Assembly (NCBI RefSeq): GCF_029382225.1
Contig: NZ_JARLTC010000012.1
Coordinates: 62,001 to 126,000, forward strand
DNA from: Spongiactinospora sp. TRM90649
Lineage (GTDB): Bacteria; Actinomycetota; Actinomycetes; Streptosporangiales; Streptosporangiaceae
Direction of reading: 5' to 3'
Length of the DNA stretch: 64,000 nt
Below, piece by piece: positions 17,103 to 26,235 of this stretch. The translations under genes and the position numbers were made by a program. Positions within the stretch are counted from its first letter, which is position 1; each line of letters starts with the position of its first letter. The notes under the pieces are model-generated. The model searched no databases. It had not been told where the DNA came from and saw only the letters and a list, made by a program, of their open reading frames with translations.

Positions 17103-17483
17103 TCAGGCGGCGAGCGTCATGACCGTGCCCGCCGAGCCGCCCGCCGTGCGGCCGGGCATCGCCGCGCGGGTGGTGCTCGCGGCGCGCAGCGTGCTCACCA
17201 TGACGCGCTCGCCCGCCAGCTCGCGCAGCACGACCACCAGCAGCTCGGGCAGTTCGATGCCGAGCGCCTCGCAGACCGCCGCCAGGATCTCCGACGAGGG
17301 CTCCTTCAGCCCCCGCTCGATCTCGGACAGGTAGGGCATCGAGATCCGCGCGGCGCGGGCGACGTCGGCCAGGGTGCGGCCCTGCTGAAGCCGGATCCGC
17401 CGCAGCGCCTCGCCCATCACCGAGCGAAGCAGCGCCGGAGGCCGCTCGTTGTTCCCCGGGACGATCGCAGCGGGATCTGCCAT
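17103..17483 (-). CDS. XRE family regulator, ClgR-like
   Basis: A 126-residue DNA-binding protein whose single HTH domain (RRIRLQQGRTLADVARAARI, SMPYLSEIERGLKEPSSEIL) is close to the ClgR/PopR group that controls Clp protease genes in actinobacteria. The tail after residue 85 is Ala/Thr-rich. The ATG at 17483 follows GGAAGAGG. No clp or lon gene is near, so regulation of a distant regulon is likely. It ends in Ala-Ala, a C-terminus that could matter because ClgR is itself a Clp substrate. Confidence 0.82.
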   Translation of the reverse strand: MADPAAIVPGNNERPPALLRSVMGEALRRIRLQQGRTLADVARAARISMPYLSEIERGLKEPSSEILAAVCEALGIELPELLVVVLRELAGERVMVSTLRAASTTRAAMPGRTAGGSAGTVMTLAA

Positions 17484-17539
17484 GGGTGCCTCTTCCTGAA
17501 CGCGAACCGGCTTCCTGCTGGAATTATAGGCGTCGGCCC

Positions 17540-18424
17540 TCAGCCCAGGCGGGCCGCCGCGTCGGGAACGTAGCTCTCCGGACGGCGCGGCGGGCGCCGG
17601 TACCCGGAAGCCTCGGGGCGGTCCGGGATCTCCAGCGCGGGACGGCTCACCTCGCGGTAGGGAATCGTGGACAGCAGGTGGGAGATCATGTTGATCCTGG
17701 CCCGTCGCTTGTCCTCGCTCTCCACCTCATACCAGGGCGACTCCGGGATGTCGGTGTGGACGATCATCTCGTCCTTGGCCCGCGAGTACTCCTCCCAGCG
17801 GGTGATCGACTCAAGGTCCATCTCCGACAGCTTCCACCGCCGCATCGGGTCGTCCAGCCGCGCCCGGAACCTGCGTTCCTGCTCGCCGTCGCTGACCGAG
17901 AACCAGTACTTGCGGAGCATGATGCCGTCCTCGATCAGCAGCCGCTCGAAGATCGGGCACTGGTGCAGGAAGCGGGCGTGCTCCTCCCGGGTGCAAAAGC
18001 CCATCACCCGCTCGACCCCTGCGCGGTTGTACCAGCTCCGGTCGAACAGCACGATCTCCCCCGCCGCCGGCAGGTGGGCCGTGTAGCGCTGGAAGTACCA
18101 CTGGGTGCGCTCGCGCTCGGTCGGCGCGGGCAGCGCCACGATCCTGGTGACCCTGGGGTTCAGGTACTCCACGACCCGCTTGATCGTGCTGCCCTTGCCC
18201 GCCGCGTCGCGCCCCTCGAAGATCACGGCCAGCCGCGCGCCTTCGGCCCGCACCCACTCCTGCATGGTGACCAGTTCCGCCTGCAGCCGGAACAGTTCCT
18301 TCTCGTACGGCTTGCGGCTCAGCCTGTGACCCATCACGATCTCCCACTCCACCCGGTGCCCGCCCGGGGCGTCAGGTGCCTTTCGACGGCCGTTGTCCGG
18401 GCGCGTGGGAGACATGTTGCTCAC
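17540..18424 (-). CDS. ppk2: polyphosphate kinase 2
   Basis: Enzyme of about 294 residues transferring phosphate between polyphosphate and nucleoside diphosphates. It has the PPK2 Walker A FEGRDAAGKGSTIKR, the Walker B and lid region LFDRSWYNRAGVERVMGFCT, and the typical MLRKYWFSVSDGEQ and WKLSEMDLESITRWEEYS segments. It starts at a GTG (18424) or an ATG three codons later. The length and complete lysine/arginine set suggest an active single-domain enzyme. The divergent neighbour is the chitinase; no functional link is evident. Confidence 0.93.
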   Translation of the reverse strand: MSNMSPTRPDNGRRKAPDAPGGHRVEWEIVMGHRLSRKPYEKELFRLQAELVTMQEWVRAEGARLAVIFEGRDAAGKGSTIKRVVEYLNPRVTRIVALPAPTERERTQWYFQRYTAHLPAAGEIVLFDRSWYNRAGVERVMGFCTREEHARFLHQCPIFERLLIEDGIMLRKYWFSVSDGEQERRFRARLDDPMRRWKLSEMDLESITRWEEYSRAKDEMIVHTDIPESPWYEVESEDKRRARINMISHLLSTIPYREVSRPALEIPDRPEASGYRRPPRRPESYVPDAAARLG

Positions 18425-18459
18425 CGAAGGCCCAGGTCACGACCGGACCCTTTACTGTT

Positions 18460-18472
18460 AGGAAACTTTCCT
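18460..18472. promoter_or_regulatory. palindromic operator-like site upstream of the chitinase
   Basis: AGGAAA-C-TTTCCT is a perfect 6-bp inverted repeat inside TTAGGAAACTTTCCTTTA, about 105 bases before the chitinase ATG. I recall closely similar palindromes upstream of chitosanase and chitinase genes in streptomycetes, linked to a ROK-family regulator (CsnR); this is from memory and was not checked. Confidence 0.5.
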
Positions 18473-18577
18473 TTATGTTTAGGCATCCCTGCTGGTTGGG
18501 AGCCGGTCAGGAACAGGAGGCCGAGAACACCGCCCGTCGTTCCATATCGTTTCAGCCACCCCCCAAAGGACAAGCAC

Positions 18578-20221
18578 ATGAAACGTATCCTCATCGCCGT
18601 GCTATTGGTAGCCGGCGCCATGATGCCGTCCGCATCGCTGAACGCCGCCATCGCCGACACCGCGTCCGCCACCCAGGCCGCCGCCTGGGCCCCGTGGACC
18701 GCCTACACGGCCGGCGCCCGCGTCACGCACAACGGCCAGGACTACGAGTGCATCCAGGCCCACACCTCGCTGCCCGGGTGGGAGCCGAACATCGTGCCCG
18801 CCCTGTGGAAGCGCGCCACCGGCGGCGGCGACCCCACCCCGCCGTCGACCCCCGGCAACCTCCGCTCGACCGGCGCGACCACCGACAGCATCTCGCTGGC
18901 CTGGGACGCCTCGACCGACAACGTCGGCGTCACCGGTTACAACGTCTACCGCGCCGCCACCCTGGTGACGACGGTGACCGGCACCACCTACACCGACGGC
19001 GGCCTCACCGCCTCCACCAGCTACACCTACACCGTGCGGGCCAAGGACGCGGCGGGCAACCTCTCCACCGCGAGTTCCCCCCTCACGGCCAGCACCACCG
19101 GTGGGACCGGCGCCCCCGGCCAGCCCGGCACCGTGACCACCACCTCCACCAACTCCAGCATCGCGCTGAGCTGGGGCGCGTCCAGCGGCACCGTGACCGG
19201 TTACCGCGTGTACGAGGGCAGCACGCAGAAGGCCGAGGTCACCGGCACCAGCGCGACGATCTCCGGTCTCGGCACCTGTGAGTCGCACACCTACACCGTC
19301 AAGGCCTACAACTCCGTCGGCGAGTCCGCGGGCCGCGACGTCTCCGCCAGCACCAGCGGCTGCACCGGCCCCGACAAGCTGCCCGGCGCGCCGTACCTGT
19401 ACATGGGCTGGGGCAACCCGCCCAACCCGGGCACCGTCATGGACGCCACCGGCATCAAGTCCTTCACCATGGCCTTCATCCTGGCCCAGGGCGGCTGCAC
19501 CCCGGCGTGGGACGGCCAGCGTCCGCTGACCGGCGGCGCCGACGCCCAGGCGATCAACACCATTGAGAGCAAGGGCGGCAGCGTCGAGATCTCCTTCGGT
19601 GGCTGGTCCGGCAACAAGCTCGGCCCGGCGTGTTCCACCCCGCAGGCCTACGCCGGCGCGGTGCAGCAGGTCATCAACGCCGTCACCCCGGCGGTCGTGG
19701 ACTTCGACATCGAGAACACCGACGAGTTCGAGAACTACACCGTCATGGACCGCATCCTCAACGGCCTGAAGATCGTCAAGCAGAACAACCCGAACGTCAA
19801 GATCGTGGTCACCATCCCCACCTTCAAGTCGGGCCTCAGCGCCGCCGGCACCCGCCTGGTCAACCAGGCCAAGGCGCTGAACGTGCCGATCGACAACTAC
19901 ACGATCATGCCGTTCAACTTCAGCGGCACCAACATGTACACCGACACCGTCAGCGCCTCGGAGGGTCTGAAGACCGCCCTCAAGAACGCGTTCGGCTGGA
20001 GCGACGCCGAGGCGTACGCCCACATGGGCATCTCCGGCATGAACGGCTACTCCGACCAGCGCGAGCAGACCACGCCGCAGATCTGGACCCAGATCCGCGA
20101 CTGGGCCAAGTCCAAGGGCCTCACCCGCCTCGCCTACTGGGCGGTCAACCGTGACCGCGCCAACGGCGGCGGCCTGCCGCAGGCCGAGTGGGAGTTCACC
20201 CGCATCACCGCGGGCTTCTGA
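18578..20221 (+). CDS. secreted chitinase, CBM5/12-FnIII-FnIII-GH18
   Basis: Extracellular endo- or exochitinase of 547 residues. A Sec signal peptide (MKRILIAVLLVAGAMMPSAS) is followed by a CBM5/12 chitin-binding module (residues 37-77, with the aromatic W/Y set AWAPWTAYTAGARV and GWEPNIVPALW), two fibronectin III domains (about 85-175 and 180-260) and a GH18 catalytic domain. The GH18 signature is seen as VVDFDIEN, with the catalytic acid Glu in the DxDxE core. AAAGGA precedes the ATG at 18578. Regulation through the palindrome at 18460 is likely. Confidence 0.95.
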   Translation: MKRILIAVLLVAGAMMPSASLNAAIADTASATQAAAWAPWTAYTAGARVTHNGQDYECIQAHTSLPGWEPNIVPALWKRATGGGDPTPPSTPGNLRSTGATTDSISLAWDASTDNVGVTGYNVYRAATLVTTVTGTTYTDGGLTASTSYTYTVRAKDAAGNLSTASSPLTASTTGGTGAPGQPGTVTTTSTNSSIALSWGASSGTVTGYRVYEGSTQKAEVTGTSATISGLGTCESHTYTVKAYNSVGESAGRDVSASTSGCTGPDKLPGAPYLYMGWGNPPNPGTVMDATGIKSFTMAFILAQGGCTPAWDGQRPLTGGADAQAINTIESKGGSVEISFGGWSGNKLGPACSTPQAYAGAVQQVINAVTPAVVDFDIENTDEFENYTVMDRILNGLKIVKQNNPNVKIVVTIPTFKSGLSAAGTRLVNQAKALNVPIDNYTIMPFNFSGTNMYTDTVSASEGLKTALKNAFGWSDAEAYAHMGISGMNGYSDQREQTTPQIWTQIRDWAKSKGLTRLAYWAVNRDRANGGGLPQAEWEFTRITAGF

Positions 20222-20400
20222 TCCACTGATCCTTTGATCAGCTGATCCACCTGCCGCCTCACCGGGGCCGGGGACGGGCACGGTTCGCCGTGGCCGCCCC
20301 GGCCCACCGGCTCTCCCAGCCCCTGCCACCGAACCCCTGGCAGGAATCGTTCCCGGCCGAGAACCCAGGAACCCGAGAACGCAGGAACGCAGTTGCCATT

Positions 20401-20425
20401 GGGCCCGCACGTGGGGGGCGGGCCC
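20401..20425. terminator. hairpin between the chitinase and the PH-domain gene
   Basis: GGGCCCGC (20401-20408) pairs perfectly with GCGGGCCC (20418-20425) around a 9-base loop, in the 234-base gap between two convergent genes. It probably ends transcription from both sides. A second palindrome, GATCAGCTGATC, lies at 20236-20247. I see no other feature in this gap. Confidence 0.5.
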
Positions 20426-20455
20426 ACCGGCCGCCGACCGTGCGAGGGGCGGGTC

Positions 20456-20980
20456 CTACCGCCGCCCCCGCACCACCTGTCCGAGCGCGACCGCCACGCC
20501 GGTCTCGTCGGCCGGAGTGATCCCGAACAGGTCCCCGTCGCGGGTCCTGAGCAGCAGCACCCCGCGCCCGGCGCTCGTCGCGCACATCAGCACCGTCCCG
20601 GTATCCGCGTACGCCGCCCGGTAGAGGGCCAGCCCAGGTAGCCGGAACGACGGCCGTGCGGCGGGCCGGAGGTCCGCGCGGGTCACCGACCGGATCTCCG
20701 AGAGCGGGAGATGGCAGCGGAGCAGCGGGCCGTAGCTCATGGTGAGAACACCGTCGGCGACGACGTACCGCATGGCGGGGAACGCCGCCGCGTACAGCAG
20801 CCCGAAGCCCGCCAGGAGCGCCGCCAGCGCCCAGAGCCGCCACCCACCGGCCGCCAGCCCCGCCGAGACGCCGCCGGAGACCACGGCGAACATCAGAAGC
20901 CAGGCCCAGCCGAGCGACCTTCGGGGTCTGAACGCCACGTCCGCCGCCATCGATCCCCCCGCCACCGGACAAAGGGTCAT
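20456..20980 (-). CDS. PH-domain-like membrane protein
   Basis: About 174 residues: two adjacent transmembrane helices (WAWLLMFAVVSGGVSAGLAA and LWALAALLAGFGLLYAAAF), then a bacterial PH-like domain (VVADGVLTMSYGPLLRCHLP, EIRSVTRADL) ending in a typical GDLFGITPAD strand. Function is unknown. The ATG at 20980 follows AGGTGA; an ATG at 20950 with GGGGGG is nearly as good. Confidence 0.7.
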   Translation of the reverse strand: MTLCPVAGGSMAADVAFRPRRSLGWAWLLMFAVVSGGVSAGLAAGGWRLWALAALLAGFGLLYAAAFPAMRYVVADGVLTMSYGPLLRCHLPLSEIRSVTRADLRPAARPSFRLPGLALYRAAYADTGTVLMCATSAGRGVLLLRTRDGDLFGITPADETGVAVALGQVVRGRR

Positions 20981-21089
20981 CTGCTCACCTATCCGACACA
21001 ACGGATGGCAAGCGGACAGCGTTTCCGGCAAAGCGATTTCCTACGGCCCACCATGCCGACTTGACGCGCGCCCTGCTCGCGGTGACGTC

Positions 21090-21548
21090 CTAGCGCGTCG
21101 CCCGCCATTTGTCGTACAGGAGCGGGATCTCCTCGTGCATGAACAGGTAGAAGTCACGTAGTTCGGTCATGGTCTGCCCGGCGTGGGTGTCCGGCCCGCC
21201 GAACGCCTCGATGCCCTCGTCCACCATGCCGGCGAGGGTCTTGTAGAGGCCGACCTTGGTCATCGCGACCTCCCACCAACTGTCGTGGAGCAGCCGGTAG
21301 ACGTCACGCCGGGAGCCGGGCACCGGGTCCCTGGCGACCATTCCCAATTGGATGAGGTACCGGACCGCGCCGGAGATGGCGGCCGGGCTGACCTCCAGCC
21401 GTTCGCACAGGTCGGGGGCGCTCAGCGCGTCCTCCTCCGCGACCGTCAGCGTCACCAGGACGCGCGCGGCCATGGGCGGCATCCCCCAGTCGGTCAGTAT
21501 CCGGCTGAGCCGTTCGACGAATCGCCGTGCCGCTTCCTCGTCCCTCAT
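21090..21548 (-). CDS. GbsR/MarR-type transcriptional regulator
   Basis: A 152-residue winged-helix regulator (ILTDWGMPPMAARVLVTLTV, LSAPDLCERLEVSPAAISGAVRYL, GSRRDVYRLL) of the MarR-like group that accompanies drug-type ABC exporters in actinomycetes. It is divergent from the ABC pair starting at 21632, and the perfect palindrome at 21596-21611 lies between them. It probably represses the exporter and itself until an inducer is bound. Confidence 0.87.
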   Translation of the reverse strand: MRDEEAARRFVERLSRILTDWGMPPMAARVLVTLTVAEEDALSAPDLCERLEVSPAAISGAVRYLIQLGMVARDPVPGSRRDVYRLLHDSWWEVAMTKVGLYKTLAGMVDEGIEAFGGPDTHAGQTMTELRDFYLFMHEEIPLLYDKWRATR

Positions 21549-21595
21549 CCCGCTCCCCTCGTGTCAAGATTTCGTAGTTTAGTGACTTCGCGTCT

Positions 21596-21611
21596 TTCAC
21601 AACATTGTGAA
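21596..21611. promoter_or_regulatory. operator of the MarR-type regulator
   Basis: TTCACAA-CA-TTGTGAA is a perfect 7-bp inverted repeat with a 2-base spacer, in the shared intergenic region. It sits just before a -10-like TAGATT (21619-21624); with that spacing the ABC transcript would begin at or next to the GTG at 21632, suggesting a leaderless mRNA. Occupancy would block the promoter. Confidence 0.7.
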
Positions 21612-21631
21612 GGGTATGTAGATTCCAAAGC

Positions 21632-22519
21632 GTGAACAACGTCATCTCCATGTCCGGCCTGACCAAGCGGTTCGGCCGGACGACCGCGTTAGACGGCCTC
21701 GACCTCGAGGTCAGGCCCGGCGAGGTGCACGGGTTCCTCGGCCCCAACGGCGCGGGGAAATCCACCACCATCCGGGTCCTGCTGGGGCTGCTGCGCCCCG
21801 ACTCCGGCCGGTCCTCCCTGCTCGGGGGAGATCCCTGGAAGGACGCCGTCGAACTGCACCGCCGCCTGGCCTACGTGCCGGGCGACGTCACCCTGTGGCC
21901 CGGCCTGTCCGGCGGCGAGGTCATCGACCTGCTGGGACGGCTGCGCGGCGGCCTGAACCCCCGGCGCAGGGCCGAGCTGATCGAGCGCTTCGAGCTGGAC
22001 CCGCGCAAGAAGGGCCGCGCCTACTCCAAGGGCAACCGGCAGAAGGTCGCCCTGGTCGCGGCGCTCGCCTCCGACGTCGAGCTGTTCCTGCTCGACGAGC
22101 CGACCTCCGGGCTCGACCCGCTCATGGAGGCCGTCTTCACCGAGTGCGTCGGCGAGCTGCGCGCGCAGGGCCGTACCGTGCTGCTGTCCAGCCACATCCT
22201 GGCCGAGGTCGAGAAGCTGTGCGACCGGGTGAGCATCATCCGGGACGGCCGCATGGTCGAGTCCGGCACCCTCGCCGAGCTGCGCCACCTGACCAGGACC
22301 ACCATCACCGCCGAGCTGGCCGGGTCGCCCAACGGCCTTTCCGGCGTGCACGACCTGCGGGTCGACGGCAACCACGTGACCTTCCAGGTCGCGGCGGGCG
22401 AGCCGCTGGACGCGGCGCTGCGCCAGCTCACCGCGGTGGGGGTCCGCGCGCTGTCCAGCCAGCCGCCGACGCTGGAAGAACTGTTCATGCGCCACTACTC
22501 GGCCACGGAACGGCGATGA
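21632..22519 (+). CDS. ABC exporter ATP-binding protein
   Basis: ATPase of 295 residues of the drug/antibiotic exporter (DrrA/CcmA) type. Walker [10 protein letters not shown], signature [15 protein letters not shown] (a degenerate LSGGQ), Walker [14 protein letters not shown], switch His SSHIL. The C-terminal 70 residues form the usual accessory domain of this group. The GTG at 21632 has no ribosome-binding site and may be leaderless. It overlaps the permease start by four bases (ATGA at 22516). Confidence 0.93.
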   Translation: MNNVISMSGLTKRFGRTTALDGLDLEVRPGEVHGFLGPNGAGKSTTIRVLLGLLRPDSGRSSLLGGDPWKDAVELHRRLAYVPGDVTLWPGLSGGEVIDLLGRLRGGLNPRRRAELIERFELDPRKKGRAYSKGNRQKVALVAALASDVELFLLDEPTSGLDPLMEAVFTECVGELRAQGRTVLLSSHILAEVEKLCDRVSIIRDGRMVESGTLAELRHLTRTTITAELAGSPNGLSGVHDLRVDGNHVTFQVAAGEPLDAALRQLTAVGVRALSSQPPTLEELFMRHYSATERR

Positions 22520-24090
22520 CCGGCACCCGCGCGCTGAGCCGGCTCATCCTGCGCCGCGATCGCGCGATCATGCCGATCTGGGTGATCCTGCTGGCGATCA
22601 TGCCCGTCACCCAGATCTCCGCCATCGGCGGCCTCTACCGCACGGACGCCGAGCTGCAGGCCTTCGCCGCCTCGATGCGCAGCACCCCGGCCTTCTTCGC
22701 CCTGTACGGCCCGCTGCTGGACTGGCGGCTCCCGGCCCTGGGCACCTGGCGCGCCGGGTTCATCCCCGTGGTGATCGCGCTGGCCACCGTGCTCACGGTG
22801 ATCAGGCACACCCGGGTCGAGGAGGACAGCGGCCGTCGTGAGCTGCTCGGCTCCACCGTGCTCGGCAGGCATGCCCCGCTGACCGCCGCCCTCGTCGTCG
22901 TCGGGTCGGCCAATGTGATCGTCGGGCTGATCGTCACCGGCTCCCTCGCCGGAACGTATCCGGTGGCGGGGGCGCTGGCGGTCGGCCTCGGGTACGCCCT
23001 GGTGGGCATCGCCTTCGCGGCGATCGGCGCGGTCGCCGCCCAGCTCACCGAGAGCGCCTCGGGGGCCCGGGTGATCGGCGTCTCCGCCCTCGGGCTGGCC
23101 TTCCTGCTGCGCATGGCGGGCGACACCACCGACGCGTCCTGGCTGTCGTGGGCGTCGCCGCTGGCCTGGGGACAGAAGATGCGTCCCTTCGCGGGTGAGG
23201 AGTGGTGGCCCGCGGCGCTGCTCGTCGCCTTCATCGCCGTGACCTGCTACGTCGCCTACGCGCTGGCGGGCAGGCGTGACGTGGCGGCGGGTCTGCTGCC
23301 GTCCCGGCTGGGGCCCGCGCAGGCGGCGCCCGGCCTGGCCGGGCCGTTCGCGCTGGCCTGGCGCCTGCACCGGGGCCTGCTGATCGCCTGGTGCGCGGGA
23401 TTCGCCGTGTTCGGCGCGGTGATCGGCAGCGCCGCCGACGCCGCATCGTCGGCGCTGTCGGAGAACGCCCAGATCATGGAGATGCTGAACCGGCTCGGCG
23501 GCGGCGCCGACCCAGCCGACCTGTTCATCGCCACGCTGATCGGCATCTTCGGCATCGCGGTCTCCGGCTACGCCATCCAGGCGGCGCTGCGGCTGCGCGC
23601 CGAGGAGAGCCTCGGGCGCGCCGAGCCGCTGCTTGCGGGCGCGGTCGGCCGTCCCGGCTGGGCGCTCAGCCACACGGTGTTCGCCGTCCTCGGCCCCGCC
23701 GTGGTGCTCGCCGTGACCGGCCTGGCCGTCGGCCTCTCGTACGGCGCGGCGGACGGCGACGTGGCCGCGCACCTGCCCGCCACCCTCGGCGCGGCCATGG
23801 CGCAGCTACCCGCCGTATGGACCTTCTCCGGCCTCGCCCTGGCCCTCTTCGGCCTGCTGCCCCGCCTGGTGGCGGCGGCCTGGGCGCTGCTCACGCTGTT
23901 CCTGCTGTTCGGCCAGGTGGGCGCCCTGCTGCGGCTCCCGCAGGCGCTGCTGGACCTGTCGCCCTTCAGCCACCTGCCCATGCTGCCGGGTGGCGAGGTG
24001 TCGGCGGCCCCGCTGGTGACCATGACCGCCATCGCGGCGGCTCTGGCGATCGCGGGCCTGTACGGCTTCCGCCGCCGCGACGTCGGCTGA
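22516..24090 (+). CDS. ABC exporter permease, tetronasin-type
   Basis: A 524-residue integral membrane protein with about twelve predicted helices in two halves, as in the TnrB3-like permeases of self-resistance exporters. It starts at ATG 22516 overlapping the ATPase stop. Motifs: the N-terminal [40 protein letters not shown] after helix two, and a matching [20 protein letters not shown] in the second half, showing the internal duplication. The substrate is unknown; export of a lipophilic compound or antibiotic is the likely role. Confidence 0.9.
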   Translation: MTGTRALSRLILRRDRAIMPIWVILLAIMPVTQISAIGGLYRTDAELQAFAASMRSTPAFFALYGPLLDWRLPALGTWRAGFIPVVIALATVLTVIRHTRVEEDSGRRELLGSTVLGRHAPLTAALVVVGSANVIVGLIVTGSLAGTYPVAGALAVGLGYALVGIAFAAIGAVAAQLTESASGARVIGVSALGLAFLLRMAGDTTDASWLSWASPLAWGQKMRPFAGEEWWPAALLVAFIAVTCYVAYALAGRRDVAAGLLPSRLGPAQAAPGLAGPFALAWRLHRGLLIAWCAGFAVFGAVIGSAADAASSALSENAQIMEMLNRLGGGADPADLFIATLIGIFGIAVSGYAIQAALRLRAEESLGRAEPLLAGAVGRPGWALSHTVFAVLGPAVVLAVTGLAVGLSYGAADGDVAAHLPATLGAAMAQLPAVWTFSGLALALFGLLPRLVAAAWALLTLFLLFGQVGALLRLPQALLDLSPFSHLPMLPGGEVSAAPLVTMTAIAAALAIAGLYGFRRRDVG

Positions 24091-24096
24091 CGGCCC

Positions 24097-24127
24097 TCGG
24101 GGAGATCGTCATGGACGATCTCCCCGA
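24097..24127. terminator. strong bidirectional terminator hairpin
   Basis: TCGGGGAGATCGTC (24097-24110) and GACGATCTCCCCGA (24114-24127) are perfect 14-bp arms with an ATG triloop, between the convergent permease and pirin genes. Confidence 0.85.
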
Positions 24128-24143
24128 CACCCGGCCGGGCGGG

Positions 24144-25109
24144 TCAGTGATGTCCCGCCGGAATCGAGCCGAAGCGCCCCGACTGGTAGTCCTCGAACGC
24201 CTGGACCAGCTCCTCGCGGGTGTTCATCACGAACGGCCCGTAGTGCGCGACCGGCTCACCGATCGGCTCGCCGCCCAGCACGATGACCTCCAGCGCCGAC
24301 TTGGGCGACGCGGTCAGCGTGATGGTCTCGGCCTCGGTCGCGTAACCGGGACGGTCGCCGAACCCCTCGAAGACGGCGAGCTGCCCGCCCTCGACGGGCC
24401 GCTTCTCCGCACCGACGGTGCCCTTGCCGGACAGCACGTATGCCAGGGCGTTGAAGTCTTTCCGCCAGGGCATGGTGAGCTGGGCTCCAGGACTCACCGA
24501 GGCGTGCAGCAGGGTGATCGGCGTGTGCGTGGCACCGGGCCCCTGATGGCCGGCGACATCGCCCGCGATCAGCCGCACCAGCGCGCCGCCGTCATGGCTG
24601 CTCAGCAGCACCACGTTGTTGGCGCGGATGTCCTGGTACTTCGGCGCGAGCATCTTGTCCTTGCCCGGCAGGTTCACCCAGAGCTGGATCCCGTGGAACA
24701 GCCCGCCCTGCGTGACGAGCCACTCCGGCGGAGCCTCGATGTGCAGCAGCCCGGACCCGGCGGTCATCCACTGGGTGTCCCCATTGGTGATGGTGCCGCC
24801 GCCTCCATGCGAGTCCTGGTGGTCGAAGACACCGTCGATCATGTAAGTGACGGTCTCGAACCCCCGGTGCGGGTGCCACGGCGTCCCCTTGGGCTCACCC
24901 GGCGCGTAGTCGACCTCACCCATCTGGTCCATCATGACGAACGGGTCGAGGAAGAACGGCTTGATCGTGGCCAGTGCCTTCCGCACGGGGAAGCCCTCGC
25001 CCTCGAAACCGCTGGGCGCGGTCTCAACGGCCATCACCTTCCGGCTGATCCCCAGGCTTCCCGGGACACGAGGCAGGGCCAGGACATTCTCTACGGTTAC
25101 GGCGGGCAT
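24144..25109 (-). CDS. pirin family protein
   Basis: Bicupin of 321 residues with the pirin N-terminal metal site HPHRGFETVTYMIDG (His residues at the Fe-binding positions), then DSHGGGGTI and the later GGLFHGIQLWVNLP. Bacterial pirins are quercetinases or redox-linked modulators; the function here is unassigned. The ATG at 25109 follows GGGAGAG. The C-terminal cupin is present. The gene stands alone behind the bidirectional terminator. Confidence 0.92.
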   Translation of the reverse strand: MPAVTVENVLALPRVPGSLGISRKVMAVETAPSGFEGEGFPVRKALATIKPFFLDPFVMMDQMGEVDYAPGEPKGTPWHPHRGFETVTYMIDGVFDHQDSHGGGGTITNGDTQWMTAGSGLLHIEAPPEWLVTQGGLFHGIQLWVNLPGKDKMLAPKYQDIRANNVVLLSSHDGGALVRLIAGDVAGHQGPGATHTPITLLHASVSPGAQLTMPWRKDFNALAYVLSGKGTVGAEKRPVEGGQLAVFEGFGDRPGYATEAETITLTASPKSALEVIVLGGEPIGEPVAHYGPFVMNTREELVQAFEDYQSGRFGSIPAGHH

Positions 25110-25637
25110 CGGTGCTCTCCCTTCAGGGGGTGGTGCCACCCACAACCAAGTTGAGCTTTCAACTATTCCAGCCCATACAACCACCTAGTCATGGGATCAC
25201 CACCGCCCACCCAGGCACGGAGATGGTCACACCGCCGACACGGCGCGCCATGAGCAGCGTCGCGCCGTATCGGTACTGGGGCACACCGCTACAAGCCGAC
25301 GGCACCAGTCGCGCGAGACGAATTCGGCCACACACCTCCGATACCGAATCGGAAGCCGGTAGAGCGAGCACATCGCCACCCGGCAGGTTCTTTGGAGTGA
25401 TCAGAACACTACTTTCCGGAGTAACGGCTGATGAACCGCCGTTTGACCGCACCCACAGCGAGCGTTTCCGCACAGGTAGGGCAGCGCGCCCGATACGAAG
25501 CCCGCCAGGACGGCTACGGCAGGGCCTCCGGCCCTAGCGCCACGATTCACATCAGTCGCTACGAGAGGCGCAGGGACGGCTTTCGCCCTTCCTGGATCGG
25601 CAGGGCATGGGCGCCCGTTGATCATAAGGTGATACCC
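25110..25637. other. gap with no confident gene
   Basis: Less GC-rich than its surroundings. A 94-codon minus-strand frame (25189-25473) lacks any known motif and a ribosome-binding site, so I do not call it. The pirin promoter probably lies in the first 100 bases. Confidence 0.5.
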
Positions 25638-26137
25638 ATGAGCGAGACCGCGCCCGTGGAGTTGATCCGCCTCGGTCCCCTTGACGCGGGCGTCACCGTG
25701 CGAGTGCTGGGCCGCTCCCAACCCGGCGTGCTCTGGGCACACGATCACCTTGATGCTGAGATCACGGTGACGAGTGAGTTCGTGAGCGGCAGGTTGACCA
25801 CCTGCCTGCCGCCTGAGGACTCGACAGTTGGGCCGAGGCATTAGAGGCCCTCGCCGCCGGACGACCGGTGCGATGGATGGACGACGGCCGAACCCCGGAG
25901 ATCAGGATTCACTTGGATGAGACATCCGGTGGCGGGGAGGTGACGATACTGGATCATCCATCATCGATGGCGTGGGTGCGGTTGCCCGTGCATCTTCCAC
26001 CCGGGTGGATCCATGAGCACCTTGAACGCCATGCGCGAGTACGCCGCCTGTGGCCCATAGAGGTCGAAGAGACCTCACCGGGGGGATATGGCTGGCGGAA
26101 TGTGATCACACCCGAGCGAAACGTGAATCCTACCTGA
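25638..26137 (+). pseudogene. DUF5959 family gene interrupted by a one-base frameshift
   Basis: The first part (from ATG 25638) reads LIRLGPLDAGVTVRVLG and HDHLDAEITVTSEFVSGRL, typical of the DUF5959 proteins of streptomycetes. At about 25820 the frame breaks: GAGGAC is followed by TCGAC where CTCGAC would give the family sequence LDSWAEALEALAAGRPVRWM. The rest continues in the other frame as DDGRTPEIRIHLDE and PVHLPPGWIHEHLERH to 26137. A single missing C explains both pieces. It may be a true pseudogene or a sequencing error. Function unknown. Confidence 0.75.
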
Positions 26138-26235
26138 GCGGGGAGGCATTCATCATCCGACCCGCACGCCCGCCTTCGCGCCTTATGGTCGCCGCGCGGC
26201 CCTGGCCGACCCGATATGACGTCGAAGGCGCAGCG

